From positions 2,418,001 through 2,482,000 of the forward strand of contig CAVPTB010000007.1 of NCBI GenBank assembly GCA_963708575.1: a stretch of 64,000 nucleotides of DNA, given 5' to 3'. Position 1 is the first letter of the stretch. Every line of letters begins with the position of its first letter. The notes below the pieces were generated by a model, which had not been told where the DNA came from, did not search any database, and saw only the letters and a list, made by a program, of their open reading frames with translations. Shown here piece by piece: positions 45,739-54,334 of this stretch. A program made the position numbers and the translations under genes. Source of the stretch: DASVWZ01 sp963708575. Its GTDB lineage: Bacteria; Acidobacteriota; Terriglobia; Terriglobales; Acidobacteriaceae.

Positions 45739-45750
45739 TTCCACCAACTC

Positions 45751-45781
45751 TGCAATCGTCGCCTTCCGTTTGACGATTGCA
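45751..45781 (+). terminator. Hairpin after the SDR gene
   Basis: TGCAATCGTC (45751-45760) and GACGATTGCA (45772-45781) form a perfect 10-bp stem 12 bases past the stop codon. The T-tract is lacking, so termination strength is uncertain. Confidence 0.55.
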
Positions 45782-45807
45782 CTGCTTATGTTGGATATTG
45801 GGACATC

Positions 45808-46029
45808 ATGGACGTCGAGCAGACCATCGACGAAATCGAGCGTCTGGAGCGCATCTTTGCCGAGCCCGACACCCGCGGCCTCACCGTGAGTGACATCGCG
45901 GCTGCGAATCGACGGCACGACGAAATGCTCGCCCACAGTCCGTGGTTTCGCCTTTGGCAGCGGTACGGGGTTTGCTGCCGTTCTGAGGATCCAGTCATGC
46001 AACTACCGGCCAGGGACGGTTCCTCCTAA
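45808..46029 (+). CDS. Small hypothetical protein
   Basis: 73 residues (MDVEQTIDEIERLERIFAEPDTRGLTVSDIAAANRRHDEMLAHSPWFRLWQRYGVCCR). The helical, charged N-terminal part is protein-like and resembles short uncharacterised proteins of Acidobacteriota with an AANRRHDEMLAHxPWFRLWxxYG phrase. Function unknown. Confidence 0.6.
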   Translation: MDVEQTIDEIERLERIFAEPDTRGLTVSDIAAANRRHDEMLAHSPWFRLWQRYGVCCRSEDPVMQLPARDGSS

Positions 46030-46257
46030 TCGCCGCCGGATGAAATCGCCATGGCCAGGCCCGGTCTACCGTAATCTGCCGAGGGCCGGCCAGTTCGGGA
46101 AGGGCACGAATTTATTCGTGCCGGTAATCCGCCATGCGAAATCCCCGAGCGCCAGCGAGGCCTCTCTGTGAAGGACGGGCAGCGGAACGCCGGCAGTATA
46201 GAGCTTTCGCGTCAGGATCTTCTACTCGATCCGACTCCGAAAGGAAATCTCTTTCCC

Positions 46258-46509
46258 TCAGACCTTGACACCCACGCCACCAGGGGCATCCAGCAAGTAG
46301 AAGTGACAACTGCTCCATAGCCATTGCTCGGCATAAATTACCAATCCACGCTTCACCGGGCTCTGATGCATACAATGCAGATCTCGGCCGTTTGTGTTCG
46401 GTCCACACATTGAGTCGTAGAAGCGTCGCCTGCCAGAAGGCTCGCTGGGGTTCCTCGCCAAACATTCCGTCCGGCGGCGCGGACCGCGTCGTCTCCGCTT
46501 CGGCAACAA
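46258..46509 (-). pseudogene. Remnant of a REP-associated tyrosine transposase (RAYT)
   Basis: The final part reads CMHQSPVKRGLVIYAEQWLWSSCHFYLLDAPGGVGVKV, which corresponds to the C-terminus of Y1/RAYT transposases (YMHxNPVKRGLVxxPEDWxWSSxxxY). The catalytic His-X-His and tyrosine regions are absent and upstream frames are scrambled, so only the 3' end survives. Confidence 0.72.
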
Positions 46510-46612
46510 TGCCCGAGCCGTGCGTCGTTTCAGAAATGGGAAGAAAAAGGTATTCCGAAGGGCGGCCCAGCCAGTAAGAATCTCCTATGCAAGTAGCTAA
46601 CGAGGCTCTCGG

Positions 46613-47899
46613 CTACGGTGTCACTTCAAAGACCGTTCCACACCCCTCGACATCGCGCACGCAAAGATCGTTTTCGTCTCCGCCCTCGTAAGTCGTGCCG
46701 TACACGTTACCCTTTCCATCCATTACGGGGCCCGCGAACGGTGTGAAGCCCCCCTTGTGCTCGTTAAAGAAATGGAGGGTCTTCAGCATCCAGTAGCCCT
46801 TCGAGTTCGGAGTCAGTTTGAAAACGGCCCCATCCACACTGGTTGTGGTGCCATACAAACTCTTCTGCTCAGCGTCAAAGATCACGCCAGCAAAAGGACC
46901 ACCTGTGTATTTCCCGTAAAACGTATGTAAAACTGTATGCACCCAGTGGCCACTGTTTTTGGGAGTCAGTTTGAATACGGAGCCAAAGTCCCTACCTCCC
47001 TGCGCCGACGTCGTACCGTACAATGCGCCCTCCGCGTCAAAGATCAGCCCAGAAACAGAAGGGCCGCCCGCTGGGGCGAAATTGTATAAAATGCTTTTTG
47101 CCCATTGACCGTTCCCTCCATCGGTCAACTTATAGACGGTTCCAGTTTTTTGAGCGCCGCCGCCACTAGTTGTGCCATATAAGGCCCGTGACGAGTCCAA
47201 CACTAGCCCGCCGACTGGGCCCTTTCCATCCTTGCTTCCCTTGAACTCATATAGAACTTTCGCTGTCCAACTTCCATCTCCTTTTGGAGCGAGTTGGAAG
47301 ACTGTGCCGCAACCCCCACCCTTGCAAAACTGATTGCCCCCTATCTCGGTGGTGCCGTACAGCTTCCCTGCGGAGTCAAGGACTACTGCCGTCGTCGGAA
47401 GCGCACCGTCCTTGCCATCAAAGGCGTGCAGAACTGTCTCACTCCAGTTTCCGTTCCCACTCGGCGGAGTAAGTTCGAACACAGTTCCGCAGCCGTTGTT
47501 ACAGGACTGCTTGCCACCACCGCCAGTTGTACCGAAAAGGTTCCCGGCGGAATCAATTGTTAGGCCTGCGGACGGGAACGAGCCGTCAGCACAGTGATCG
47601 AGAGAACAGAACTTATGAAGGACTTTCTCTTTCCAACTTCCGCTTGAGGTGGGGGAAAGTTCAAAAACAGTCCCACAACCGTATGGGCAGGACGCGCTGT
47701 ACTTGCCGCCCATGTTCGTGGTACCGAAAAGGTTTCCCTTTCCGTCGAAGATTAGAGCGGCAGCAGAGTTCGCACCGTCTTTGCCGTGGAACTCGTGCAC
47801 CACTTGATATTTGCTCGTGGCCGATGCCGGGGTGGTGATCGGTGAAAACGGGAGCAACACTGAGGCGGTAAGGATTAGCCAAAACTTTGCACGGGTCAT
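46613..47899 (-). CDS. Secreted repeat protein with GTVFEL/YGTT blades (GloVer-type)
   Basis: 428 residues with a signal peptide (MTRAKFWLILTASVLLPFSPITTPASA). Seven to eight repeats of the form LHxFxGKDGxxPxxxxVxDxxGNLYGTTxxGG...CGTVFELTP..G.W follow, several with paired cysteines (NNGCGTVFELT, KGGGCGTVFQLA). It ends CVRDVEGCGTVFEVTP. A paralogue of the protein at 29.7 kb. Function unknown. Confidence 0.87.
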   Translation of the reverse strand: MTRAKFWLILTASVLLPFSPITTPASATSKYQVVHEFHGKDGANSAAALIFDGKGNLFGTTNMGGKYSASCPYGCGTVFELSPTSSGSWKEKVLHKFCSLDHCADGSFPSAGLTIDSAGNLFGTTGGGGKQSCNNGCGTVFELTPPSGNGNWSETVLHAFDGKDGALPTTAVVLDSAGKLYGTTEIGGNQFCKGGGCGTVFQLAPKGDGSWTAKVLYEFKGSKDGKGPVGGLVLDSSRALYGTTSGGGAQKTGTVYKLTDGGNGQWAKSILYNFAPAGGPSVSGLIFDAEGALYGTTSAQGGRDFGSVFKLTPKNSGHWVHTVLHTFYGKYTGGPFAGVIFDAEQKSLYGTTTSVDGAVFKLTPNSKGYWMLKTLHFFNEHKGGFTPFAGPVMDGKGNVYGTTYEGGDENDLCVRDVEGCGTVFEVTP

Positions 47900-48012
47900 A
47901 ACTTCCTCTCTCGATCTGGCTCAGTGGTCATTTGAGTCTAGACTCTGGTCCCGCTACACGCAACGGAACGGTTCCCGGCCGATTTCCGATAACAAGTGGC
48001 CGACTGGCCCAG

Positions 48013-48917
48013 GGCGTGTGGCCCAGGTTCGCGCCGTTCTCTGGCGCTAACCTGGGTACAGGAAGATTCTCTCCGTCTCTCCAACCGCACGCCTCTTCCA
48101 CCCGAACAAACACCCTCCCTCCAGCATTGTCATTCCGAGCCGTACAAATTCATCTCGAAGCCCACCGCACGCGGCGAGGAATCTGCTTCTGGTCGGAGGA
48201 ATAGCCGGGTTGCTGTTTTGGCTTGAGTGGGACCGCGCTGAGGTTGCCACGCTTCGCTTAGCGAGGATTTAAACCGAGGCTGCCCCACCATTCGCGATTT
48301 TCGAAGGGTGGGGGCACTGGCCGAACTCTAAGGATTTAACCCGAGGCTGCCCCACCATTCGCGATTTTCGAAGGCTGGGGGCACTGGCTGAACTCTAAGG
48401 ATTTAAACCGAGGCTGCCCCACCATTCGCGATTTTCGAAGGGTGGGGGCACTGGCTGAACTCTAAGGATTTAACCCGAGGCTGCCCCACCATTCGCGATT
48501 TTCGAAGGGTGGGGGCACTGGCTGAACTCTAACGTTGGTCGGGGCGTGTGGCCCAGGTTCGCGCCGTTCTCTGGCGCTAACCTGGGTACAGGAAGATTCT
48601 TTTCCGGGCCTCCCATCGCACGCCTCGTCCGTCCGAATAAACACCCTCCCTCCAGCATTGTCATTCCGAGCCGTACAAATTCATCTCGAAGCCCACCGCA
48701 CGCGGCGAGGAATCTGCTTCTGGTCGGAGTAATAGCCGGGTTGCTGTTTTGGCTTGAGTGGGACCACGCCGAGGTTGCCACGCTTCGCTTAGCGAGGATT
48801 TAACCCGAGGCTGCCCCACCATTCGCGATTTTCGAAGGGTGGGGGCACTGGCTGAACTCTAACGTTGGGCGGGGCGTGTGGCCCAGGGTTCGCGCCGTTC
48901 TTTGGCGCTAACCTGGG
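48013..48917. repeat. Array of long intergenic repeats, two full copies and one partial
   Basis: A unit of about 262 bases starts at 48,013 and again at 48,543, nearly identical. A third partial copy begins near 48,873. Each begins with the hairpin CCCAGGTTCGCGCC-loop-GGCGCTAACCTGGG, then includes GTCATTCCGAGC with GCGGCGAGGAATCTGC (a phrase seen in many bacterial intergenic repeats), then TTTTGGCTTGAGTGGG, and ends in the 67-bp unit described separately. No gene is embedded. Confidence 0.88.
48274..48541. repeat. Four tandem 67-bp units (hairpin-forming)
   Basis: Units start at 48,274, 48,341, 48,408 and 48,475, an exact 67-base step, differing by only a few bases; a lone fifth copy is at 48,805. 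Each contains TGCCCCACCATTCG and CGAAGGGTGGGGGCA, able to pair around CGATTTT. A related palindrome occurs at 53,277. Confidence 0.92.
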
Positions 48918-49101
48918 GAACGCTGACGTCGGCAGCAAACAGACCTCGATAGCTTATAGCTAATCCCTCCATCCTCTCATTTCTTGTCAAGCCCCCTCGC
49001 ACCCCCATTTTCCCCTAACTTCTTTAAATCATTCGGAAAATAAGTCCCAAAAGTTGGCATCTTCTCCCTCCTCCATTTGATAAAATGTACTTAGATCGAC
49101 C

Positions 49102-49134
49102 AAAGGCCCAGGCTTCCGCCCCGGGCCTTTTTTA
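49102..49134 (+). terminator. Strong Rho-independent terminator without an obvious upstream gene
   Basis: AAAGGCCC (49102-49109) pairs with GGGCCTTT (49123-49130), followed by further T residues. No rightward gene ends nearby (the nearest is more than 3 kb upstream), so it may end a small RNA starting in the AT-rich stretch around 48,960-49,095. Confidence 0.75.
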
Positions 49135-49189
49135 TTGCTCAAAATCTTCAGAAAGCAGTCGCTTTTAGCATCACAGCGCATTTTTATCT

Positions 49190-49681
49190 ATGACAACCGA
49201 ATCATCTATGCCGGAAGAGCTGCGTCACGCTCTCACCACCCCGGCCCCGGCCAGTTCCTCTCCTCCTAAACGCAAAGGAGAGATGGCCGAACTGGTCTTC
49301 GTCCTCAAAGCCATCAGCCTCGGATTCCCCGTCAGCAAACCCTATGGCGACAGCGAGCCCTACGACCTCATCATCGAAGACCACCGCCGTCTCGTCCGCA
49401 TTCAGGTCAAGTCCGCCTTCAGCACCCGCCGCCGCGGCTACAGCATTGGACTCTTCCACCGGCACGGCACTGCCCAGTACTTGCCGGACGAAGTCGATTT
49501 CATCGCCGCCTATGTCGGCCCGCAGGACGCCTGGTACATCATCCCGGTCGACCGGATTATCGGTCACGCTGCCATTCGCCTCTACCCGCGCGGGACTTCT
49601 CGACGAGGCGGCGCAGAGTACGAGCAATACCGCGAAGCCTGGCATCTGCTTCGCAGCGGCGCGACTGCCCCCGAACCCTAA
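49190..49681 (+). CDS. PD-(D/E)XK endonuclease-like protein
   Basis: 163 residues. The middle matches the PDDEXK_5 group: GEMAELVFVLKAISLGFPVSKPYGDSEPYDLIIEDHRRLVRIQVKSA gives Glu, Asp (PYDLII) and the Q-V-K of the catalytic core, followed by the typical VDFIAAYVGPQDAWYIIPVDRI. Proteins of this group are small nuclease-fold proteins of uncertain role. The N-terminal 25 residues are a disordered Ala/Pro/Ser tail. Confidence 0.82.
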   Translation: MTTESSMPEELRHALTTPAPASSSPPKRKGEMAELVFVLKAISLGFPVSKPYGDSEPYDLIIEDHRRLVRIQVKSAFSTRRRGYSIGLFHRHGTAQYLPDEVDFIAAYVGPQDAWYIIPVDRIIGHAAIRLYPRGTSRRGGAEYEQYREAWHLLRSGATAPEP

Positions 49682-49692
49682 ATGGTCCTTAA

Positions 49693-49757
49693 CGGCAACG
49701 CGGCATTGCCGTTATCGAGCAAAATTTGCCGCGTAATGGCAACCGGCATTGCCGATA
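49693..49757. repeat. Two related short hairpins upstream of the acyl ligase gene
   Basis: GGCAACGCGGCATTGCC and GGCAACCGGCATTGCC occur 43 bases apart in the same orientation, each followed by a similar GTTA/GATA. Both can fold on themselves (GGCAA/TTGCC). They may be a small REP pair or part of the leader. Confidence 0.5.
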
Positions 49758-49876
49758 ACAGGTGCGAACGTCCGAGGCATTGCTCCACCAAGAGCGGAAA
49801 ACTCAGGCTGATCGGGTGAGCCTCGCCCAACCGCACAGCGCTGTCGGCGATTTTCATTTATTCTAGCCCGCTACCC

Positions 49877-52627
49877 ATGTCGAATTTTTATCAACTCTTC
49901 CGCGAATGCGCGGAACGCTGGCCAGGCAACATTGCCCTCGAAATTCAACGCGGCGAGTCGGTCGAAAGCTACACCTATTCCCAGCTGCGCGAAAGCGCCG
50001 AGTCGATTGGCAACTGGCTGGTAAAGAACAGCTTCGGTCACGGCGACCGGGTCGCGATCCTGGCTGACAATCATCCGCGCTGGGTGATGGCATACCTGGG
50101 AATCATCGTCGCGGGCGGCGTTGCCGTCCCGCTCGATACGGCGTCGACCGCAAATCAAGTCACCAAGCTCATCAAAGACAGCGGCAGCAAGCTACTTTTT
50201 GTCGGCGGCAAATATCTGCAGACGGCGCGTCAGGCGCTGCAGGATTTACCGGTTGGCATGGTCTTGAGCGATGCCTTGGCCAGTGTCGATCAGGTGGCTG
50301 GTCCGGCGGTCGTTTCCGCTCTTGATGAAATTCTCGCCGGCGGCACACAAGGCTTTACGCCTCCGCCGTTGTCGCAGGAGGACCTTGCGTCGCTTCTCTA
50401 CACCTCGGGCACAACCGCCGACCCGAAGGGGGTCATGCTCACCCATGCCAATTTGATGGGCGAAGTGGAGGCGGTTTTCAGTTGTGTCCACCTCGGTCCG
50501 GATGATGCCTTGCTGGGAATTCTTCCTCTGTTCCATGTGCTTTCCCAGATGGCCAACCTGCTGCTGCCCTTGGTGAAAGGCTCGCGCATCGTCTACCTGG
50601 AGACCCTGAACACGACGGAGCTGCTGCGCGCGCTGGCCGAGCGGGGCATCACGGCTTTTGCTGTCGTGCCGCAGTTTTTCTACCTGATTCACGAGCGGAT
50701 ATTCAAAGAGATCGAGAAGCGCGGCCCGCTGGCGAAATTCCTGGTTCGCCGGCTCATGTCTTTTACCCGGTTCAGCCGCAAGTTGGGTTGGAATCCCGGC
50801 AAGATTTTTTTTGGCAAGGTCCACCGTCTCTTTGGACCGAAAATGCGCTATCTCGTCACTGGAGGCTCGCGCTTCGATCCGCAGATTGCCCGGGACTTCC
50901 AGGATCTGGGAATCGATGTGCTCCAAGCCTACGGCCTCACCGAAACGACCGGTGGGGCGTTCGTCAATCCGCCCGGAGATGTCGAGATCGGCTCGGTCGG
51001 TAAGCCTCTGGCGACGGTCGAAGGACGAATCCTCGATCCGCGGCCGCAAGAAGATGGCGGCCAACCGGTGGGCGAGATTGCCATCCGCGGCCCCATCGTC
51101 ATGAAAGGATACTGGAACCGCCCCGACGCCACCGCCGAATCCATCAAACACGGCTGGCTGCACACCGGCGACCTCGGCTACTTCGACGCACGCGGCAATC
51201 TCTTCATCACCGGCCGCCGCAAAGAGGTCATCGTCCTCAGCAACGGAAAAAACGTGCACCCTGAGGAGGTTGAGAGTCACTATTTGCAGTCGGCGTACAT
51301 CAAGGAGATTTGCGTGCTTGGGTTGGAGGGAGGGCCCCAGGACCCGAATGCAGACCGGCTGTATGCCGTAGTGGTTCCGAACTTCGAGGCATTGAAGCAG
51401 AAAAAGATTGTCAATGCCAAAGAGGTTCTTCGCTATGACATTGAGAATCTGTCGGCGAAGTTGCCGTCGACCAAGCGCATTTCAGGCTACGACATTTGGC
51501 AGGAGGATTTGCCGCGAACCACCACGCGCAAGCTGAAGCGATTTGAGATTGAAAAGCGAGTGCGGGCCAGTCACGCGCAGGGCGGCGCCGAGATCGACGC
51601 CTCAACTGCCAAGCGTTTGACTGATGAGGATCAGCAATGGATGGCTCAGGCGGACGTGCGACGGGCATTGCAGGTCGTCCGTGACGCGGCGAAGACGAAA
51701 CGCGACGACAAGTCTCCCGGCATCTCTCCGCACGACAATCTCGAACTGGATCTTGGTCTCGACTCGATGCAGCGCATTGAGCTCCTGGTGGCTCTGGAGC
51801 AACAACTGGGCGGTGATGTTGACGAGTCGCGATTGGCGGAAATCTATACCGTCAAAGAACTCGTCAGCGCGGTGCTTGACAGTTCCCAGGGAGGCGCCGA
51901 GCGCACTCATCACGTGGGATGGAAGAGCATTTTCGAGGAAGATTCCACCGATCCGGAAGTGCTGGCACTGGCAAAGCCACGTCCTTTCATAGAGAGCTTC
52001 GTATTTACGTTTTCTCGGCTGGTGCAGGTTTTCTCCCTGGACCGCTTTCGGCTCAAGGTCACTGGCATCGAAAAAGTGCCGCGAGAAGGGTCGTTCATTC
52101 TTTCTTCGAATCATCAGAGCTATCTCGATGTGCTCATCATGGCCAGTGTGCTGCCGTGGCCGATTTTCCGGAACCTGTTTGCGGTTGGGACCAGCGATAT
52201 TTTTGGTTCGGGATTTATGCGCCGTCTGGCGCGCTGGCTAAGGGTGATCGTGGTTGATCCCGACGCCAATCTGGTTCCCGCCATGCGCGCGGGAGCTTAC
52301 GGACTGCGCCGTAACCGTATCCTTATTCTTTATCCCGAGGGCGAGCGAAGTATCGAAGGGCCGCCGAAGACTTTCAAAAAGGGCGCGGCCATCCTCTCGA
52401 TTCACATGCAGGTGCCGATTGTGCCGGTGGCGATCGATGGCTTCGAGAAAGTGTGGCCTCGCGGCAAATCGTTTCAGGGATTTCTCCCGGTGAAGATGAG
52501 GTTTGGAGACCCGATTTTTCCGCCGCCGGAAGCAGACGCGTCAGAAGCCGCTTACGAGGAACTCACTGCGGAATTGAAGGCTCGGGTGGTTGCCATGTAT
52601 GAAGAGTTGCACAAATCGGCGTCGTGA
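49877..52627 (+). CDS. Three-domain protein: acyl-CoA/ACP ligase, acyl carrier domain, PlsC-type acyltransferase
   Basis: 916 residues. About 1-560: AMP-binding ligase (SLLYTSGTTADPKGVMLTHANL near 173, then GGSRFDPQIARDF, YGLTETTGGAF, HTGDLGYFDARGNLFITGRRKEVIV). About 590-670: an acyl carrier domain with Ser630 in LGLDSMQRIELLVALEQ as the phosphopantetheine site. About 700-905: a PlsC-like acyltransferase with HX4D at His746 (SNHQSYLDVL) and the YPEGERSIEG acceptor motif. Together this can activate a fatty acid, carry it as a thioester and transfer it to a glycerophosphate-like acceptor. It resembles the Aas lysophospholipid-repair enzyme but has an added carrier domain. It acts at the inner membrane. 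Confidence 0.92.
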   Translation: MSNFYQLFRECAERWPGNIALEIQRGESVESYTYSQLRESAESIGNWLVKNSFGHGDRVAILADNHPRWVMAYLGIIVAGGVAVPLDTASTANQVTKLIKDSGSKLLFVGGKYLQTARQALQDLPVGMVLSDALASVDQVAGPAVVSALDEILAGGTQGFTPPPLSQEDLASLLYTSGTTADPKGVMLTHANLMGEVEAVFSCVHLGPDDALLGILPLFHVLSQMANLLLPLVKGSRIVYLETLNTTELLRALAERGITAFAVVPQFFYLIHERIFKEIEKRGPLAKFLVRRLMSFTRFSRKLGWNPGKIFFGKVHRLFGPKMRYLVTGGSRFDPQIARDFQDLGIDVLQAYGLTETTGGAFVNPPGDVEIGSVGKPLATVEGRILDPRPQEDGGQPVGEIAIRGPIVMKGYWNRPDATAESIKHGWLHTGDLGYFDARGNLFITGRRKEVIVLSNGKNVHPEEVESHYLQSAYIKEICVLGLEGGPQDPNADRLYAVVVPNFEALKQKKIVNAKEVLRYDIENLSAKLPSTKRISGYDIWQEDLPRTTTRKLKRFEIEKRVRASHAQGGAEIDASTAKRLTDEDQQWMAQADVRRALQVVRDAAKTKRDDKSPGISPHDNLELDLGLDSMQRIELLVALEQQLGGDVDESRLAEIYTVKELVSAVLDSSQGGAERTHHVGWKSIFEEDSTDPEVLALAKPRPFIESFVFTFSRLVQVFSLDRFRLKVTGIEKVPREGSFILSSNHQSYLDVLIMASVLPWPIFRNLFAVGTSDIFGSGFMRRLARWLRVIVVDPDANLVPAMRAGAYGLRRNRILILYPEGERSIEGPPKTFKKGAAILSIHMQVPIVPVAIDGFEKVWPRGKSFQGFLPVKMRFGDPIFPPPEADASEAAYEELTAELKARVVAMYEELHKSAS

Positions 52628-52656
52628 CAGGTTTGAGGCAACTCTTTGATAGAGTA

Positions 52657-53214
52657 ATGCGCATGTTTCGGCTCAGCGCGTATGCACTCACTTTAGCGAT
52701 GCTGGTTTTATCGCCCTCAACTTTCGCACAAACTGCGGCAACCCAGACGGCCAAAACTGCGGCTGTCCGCCCGGGGGATGTAGACTCGATCGATCACATT
52801 CTCGCAGCGGTTTACGACGTGATTTCCGGACCGCCCGGGGCGCGAGATTGGGACCGCTTCCATTCGCTATTTTTTCCTGACGCTAAGTTCATTCCGACCG
52901 GCACCGGCAAGGACGGTGGGGTACACGCGAAAATGTTTTCCGCGGACGACTACATCAAATTCAGCGAGCCATATTTCCTGAAAGAGGGCTTCTTCGAAAC
53001 GTCCATTTCGAACCGGGTTGAGAACTGGGGTTACATCGCGCACGTGTGGAGCACTTACGAATCGCGTCACGCGAAGAACGAGAAGCCTTTCGAAAGAGGC
53101 ATCAACAGTTTCCAGCTATTCAACGATGGCAAGCGCTGGTGGGTGCTGAATGTTGCGTGGCAGAACGAGGATGCCGAGCACCCGATCCCGGAGAAGTATG
53201 TGAGTGGCAAGTAG
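52657..53214 (+). CDS. Secreted SnoaL/NTF2-like hypothetical protein
   Basis: About 185 residues from ATG 52657; a GTG overlapping the preceding stop (52624) is an alternative. A signal peptide (FRLSAYALTLAMLVLSPSTFAQ) is followed by an NTF2-like alpha/beta fold: DSIDHILAAVYDVISGPPGARDWDRFHSLFFPDAKFIPTG, then the closing FQLFNDGKRWWVLNVAWQNED. The family includes many uncharacterised enzymes and binding proteins. It probably belongs to the transcript of the acyl ligase. Confidence 0.8.
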   Translation: MRMFRLSAYALTLAMLVLSPSTFAQTAATQTAKTAAVRPGDVDSIDHILAAVYDVISGPPGARDWDRFHSLFFPDAKFIPTGTGKDGGVHAKMFSADDYIKFSEPYFLKEGFFETSISNRVENWGYIAHVWSTYESRHAKNEKPFERGINSFQLFNDGKRWWVLNVAWQNEDAEHPIPEKYVSGK

Positions 53215-53276
53215 CGGATTTGCGGGAACAATGGAGATAATCAAATTGTCGGGTGGGTTAGGAGCATCGTGTCCCA

Positions 53277-53297
53277 CCCTTCGAAAATCGCGAAGGG
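53277..53297. repeat. Dispersed copy of the hairpin core of the 67-bp unit
   Basis: CCCTTCG-AAAATCG-CGAAGGG is a perfect stem. On the opposite strand TCGCGATTTTCGAAGGG matches the core of the 67-bp units at 48.3 kb exactly. It sits between two convergent genes. Confidence 0.7.
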
Positions 53298-53360
53298 CGG
53301 CATCAGGTCCGCGCGGTGATGATATCGAATCCTGGTCGTTATCTACGGTTGAGACGGGGG

Positions 53361-54266
53361 TTATTTTGCCCGGGGGTGCGTGGCGTCGTAGACCTGCAGG
53401 ACGTGCTTCATGGATAGCTGCGTGTAACGCTGCGTGGTGGATAGTCTTTCGTGGCCTAGCATTTCCTGAATGGCCCGCAAGTCTGCGCCTTCTTCCAATA
53501 AATGGGTCCCGAATGCGTGACGTAGCGTGTGCGGATGAACATCGGGCGAAAGGCCCTTCGCGACCGCGATCTTCTTGATGATTCGTCCCACGCTGCGAGT
53601 GGTGAGCCTTCCACCGCGCTGATTGATGAGCAACGCGGCGGTGGTCTTCTTGCGTTCCGCCAGGACTTTCTGCCGGGCGGGAAGATAACCTGCCAGGCCA
53701 TGCTTTACGGAATCGCCAAAGGGAACGTAGCGTTCTTTCTTGCCTTTGCCGCGAATCAGGATGGCTTCGTTGCTCAGGCTGATGCTACTCAGATCAATTC
53801 CGATCAGCTCGGAATTGCGAATCCCGCAGCCATAGAGCAACTCCAGCATCAGCCGATCGCGCTCGGGAAATGCCGCTGCTTCCGGCATCGCGCCGTCAAG
53901 CACGGTGTTCATTTCTTCGATGGTGGGAACGCGCGGCAGTTTCTTGGGCAACTTGGGAGTTGACACGAGCGCCGCCGGATTCTGCTGGACCACGCCCTCT
54001 TGTGCCAGCCAGCGATAGAGCGATCGCACGGCGGCCAAGGCGCGGGCGACGGAAGGTTTGCTCAGCCCCTTCTCGTAAAGATGGGATAGAAATCCGCGGA
54101 TGGTGACGTGGTCGATGCTCTTCCAAGTGCGAGAGCCAATGTAGTCCGCGAAGGAGTCGAGATCTCCGGTGTAGGCCTTGATGGTGTGGACTGACGCGTT
54201 CTTTTCTCGCAGCGAGCGCAGGAATTGATCTACGGATTTCTCGACTTGAGTGCGAGGTTGCTTCAT
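53361..54266 (-). CDS. xerC: Tyrosine recombinase XerC/XerD family
   Basis: 301 residues, complete. The core-binding SAM-like domain (VDQFLRSLREKNASVHTIKAYTGDLDSFADYI) precedes the catalytic domain: Arg in LLYGCGIRNSELIGID, Lys near RGKGKKERYVPF, His and Arg in HPHTLRHAFGTHLLEEGADL, His in QEMLGHERLSTTQRYTQ and the nucleophile Tyr in QRYTQLS. These residues are all in place for an active dimer-resolution recombinase. The neighbouring homologue is decayed, so this is probably the functional Xer protein here. Confidence 0.94.
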   Translation of the reverse strand: MKQPRTQVEKSVDQFLRSLREKNASVHTIKAYTGDLDSFADYIGSRTWKSIDHVTIRGFLSHLYEKGLSKPSVARALAAVRSLYRWLAQEGVVQQNPAALVSTPKLPKKLPRVPTIEEMNTVLDGAMPEAAAFPERDRLMLELLYGCGIRNSELIGIDLSSISLSNEAILIRGKGKKERYVPFGDSVKHGLAGYLPARQKVLAERKKTTAALLINQRGGRLTTRSVGRIIKKIAVAKGLSPDVHPHTLRHAFGTHLLEEGADLRAIQEMLGHERLSTTQRYTQLSMKHVLQVYDATHPRAK

Positions 54267-54334
54267 GAAAAGCCTTCACCACAGGGGACACAGAGCAGCC
54301 ACAGGGTGGAACTTTGAGAAGTTCATTAATAAGT

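Noticed and set aside
48274..48541. CRISPR array
   Set aside because: The 67-bp units are directly adjacent with no unique spacers and contain no typical short repeat, so it is a plain tandem repeat. No cas genes are present.
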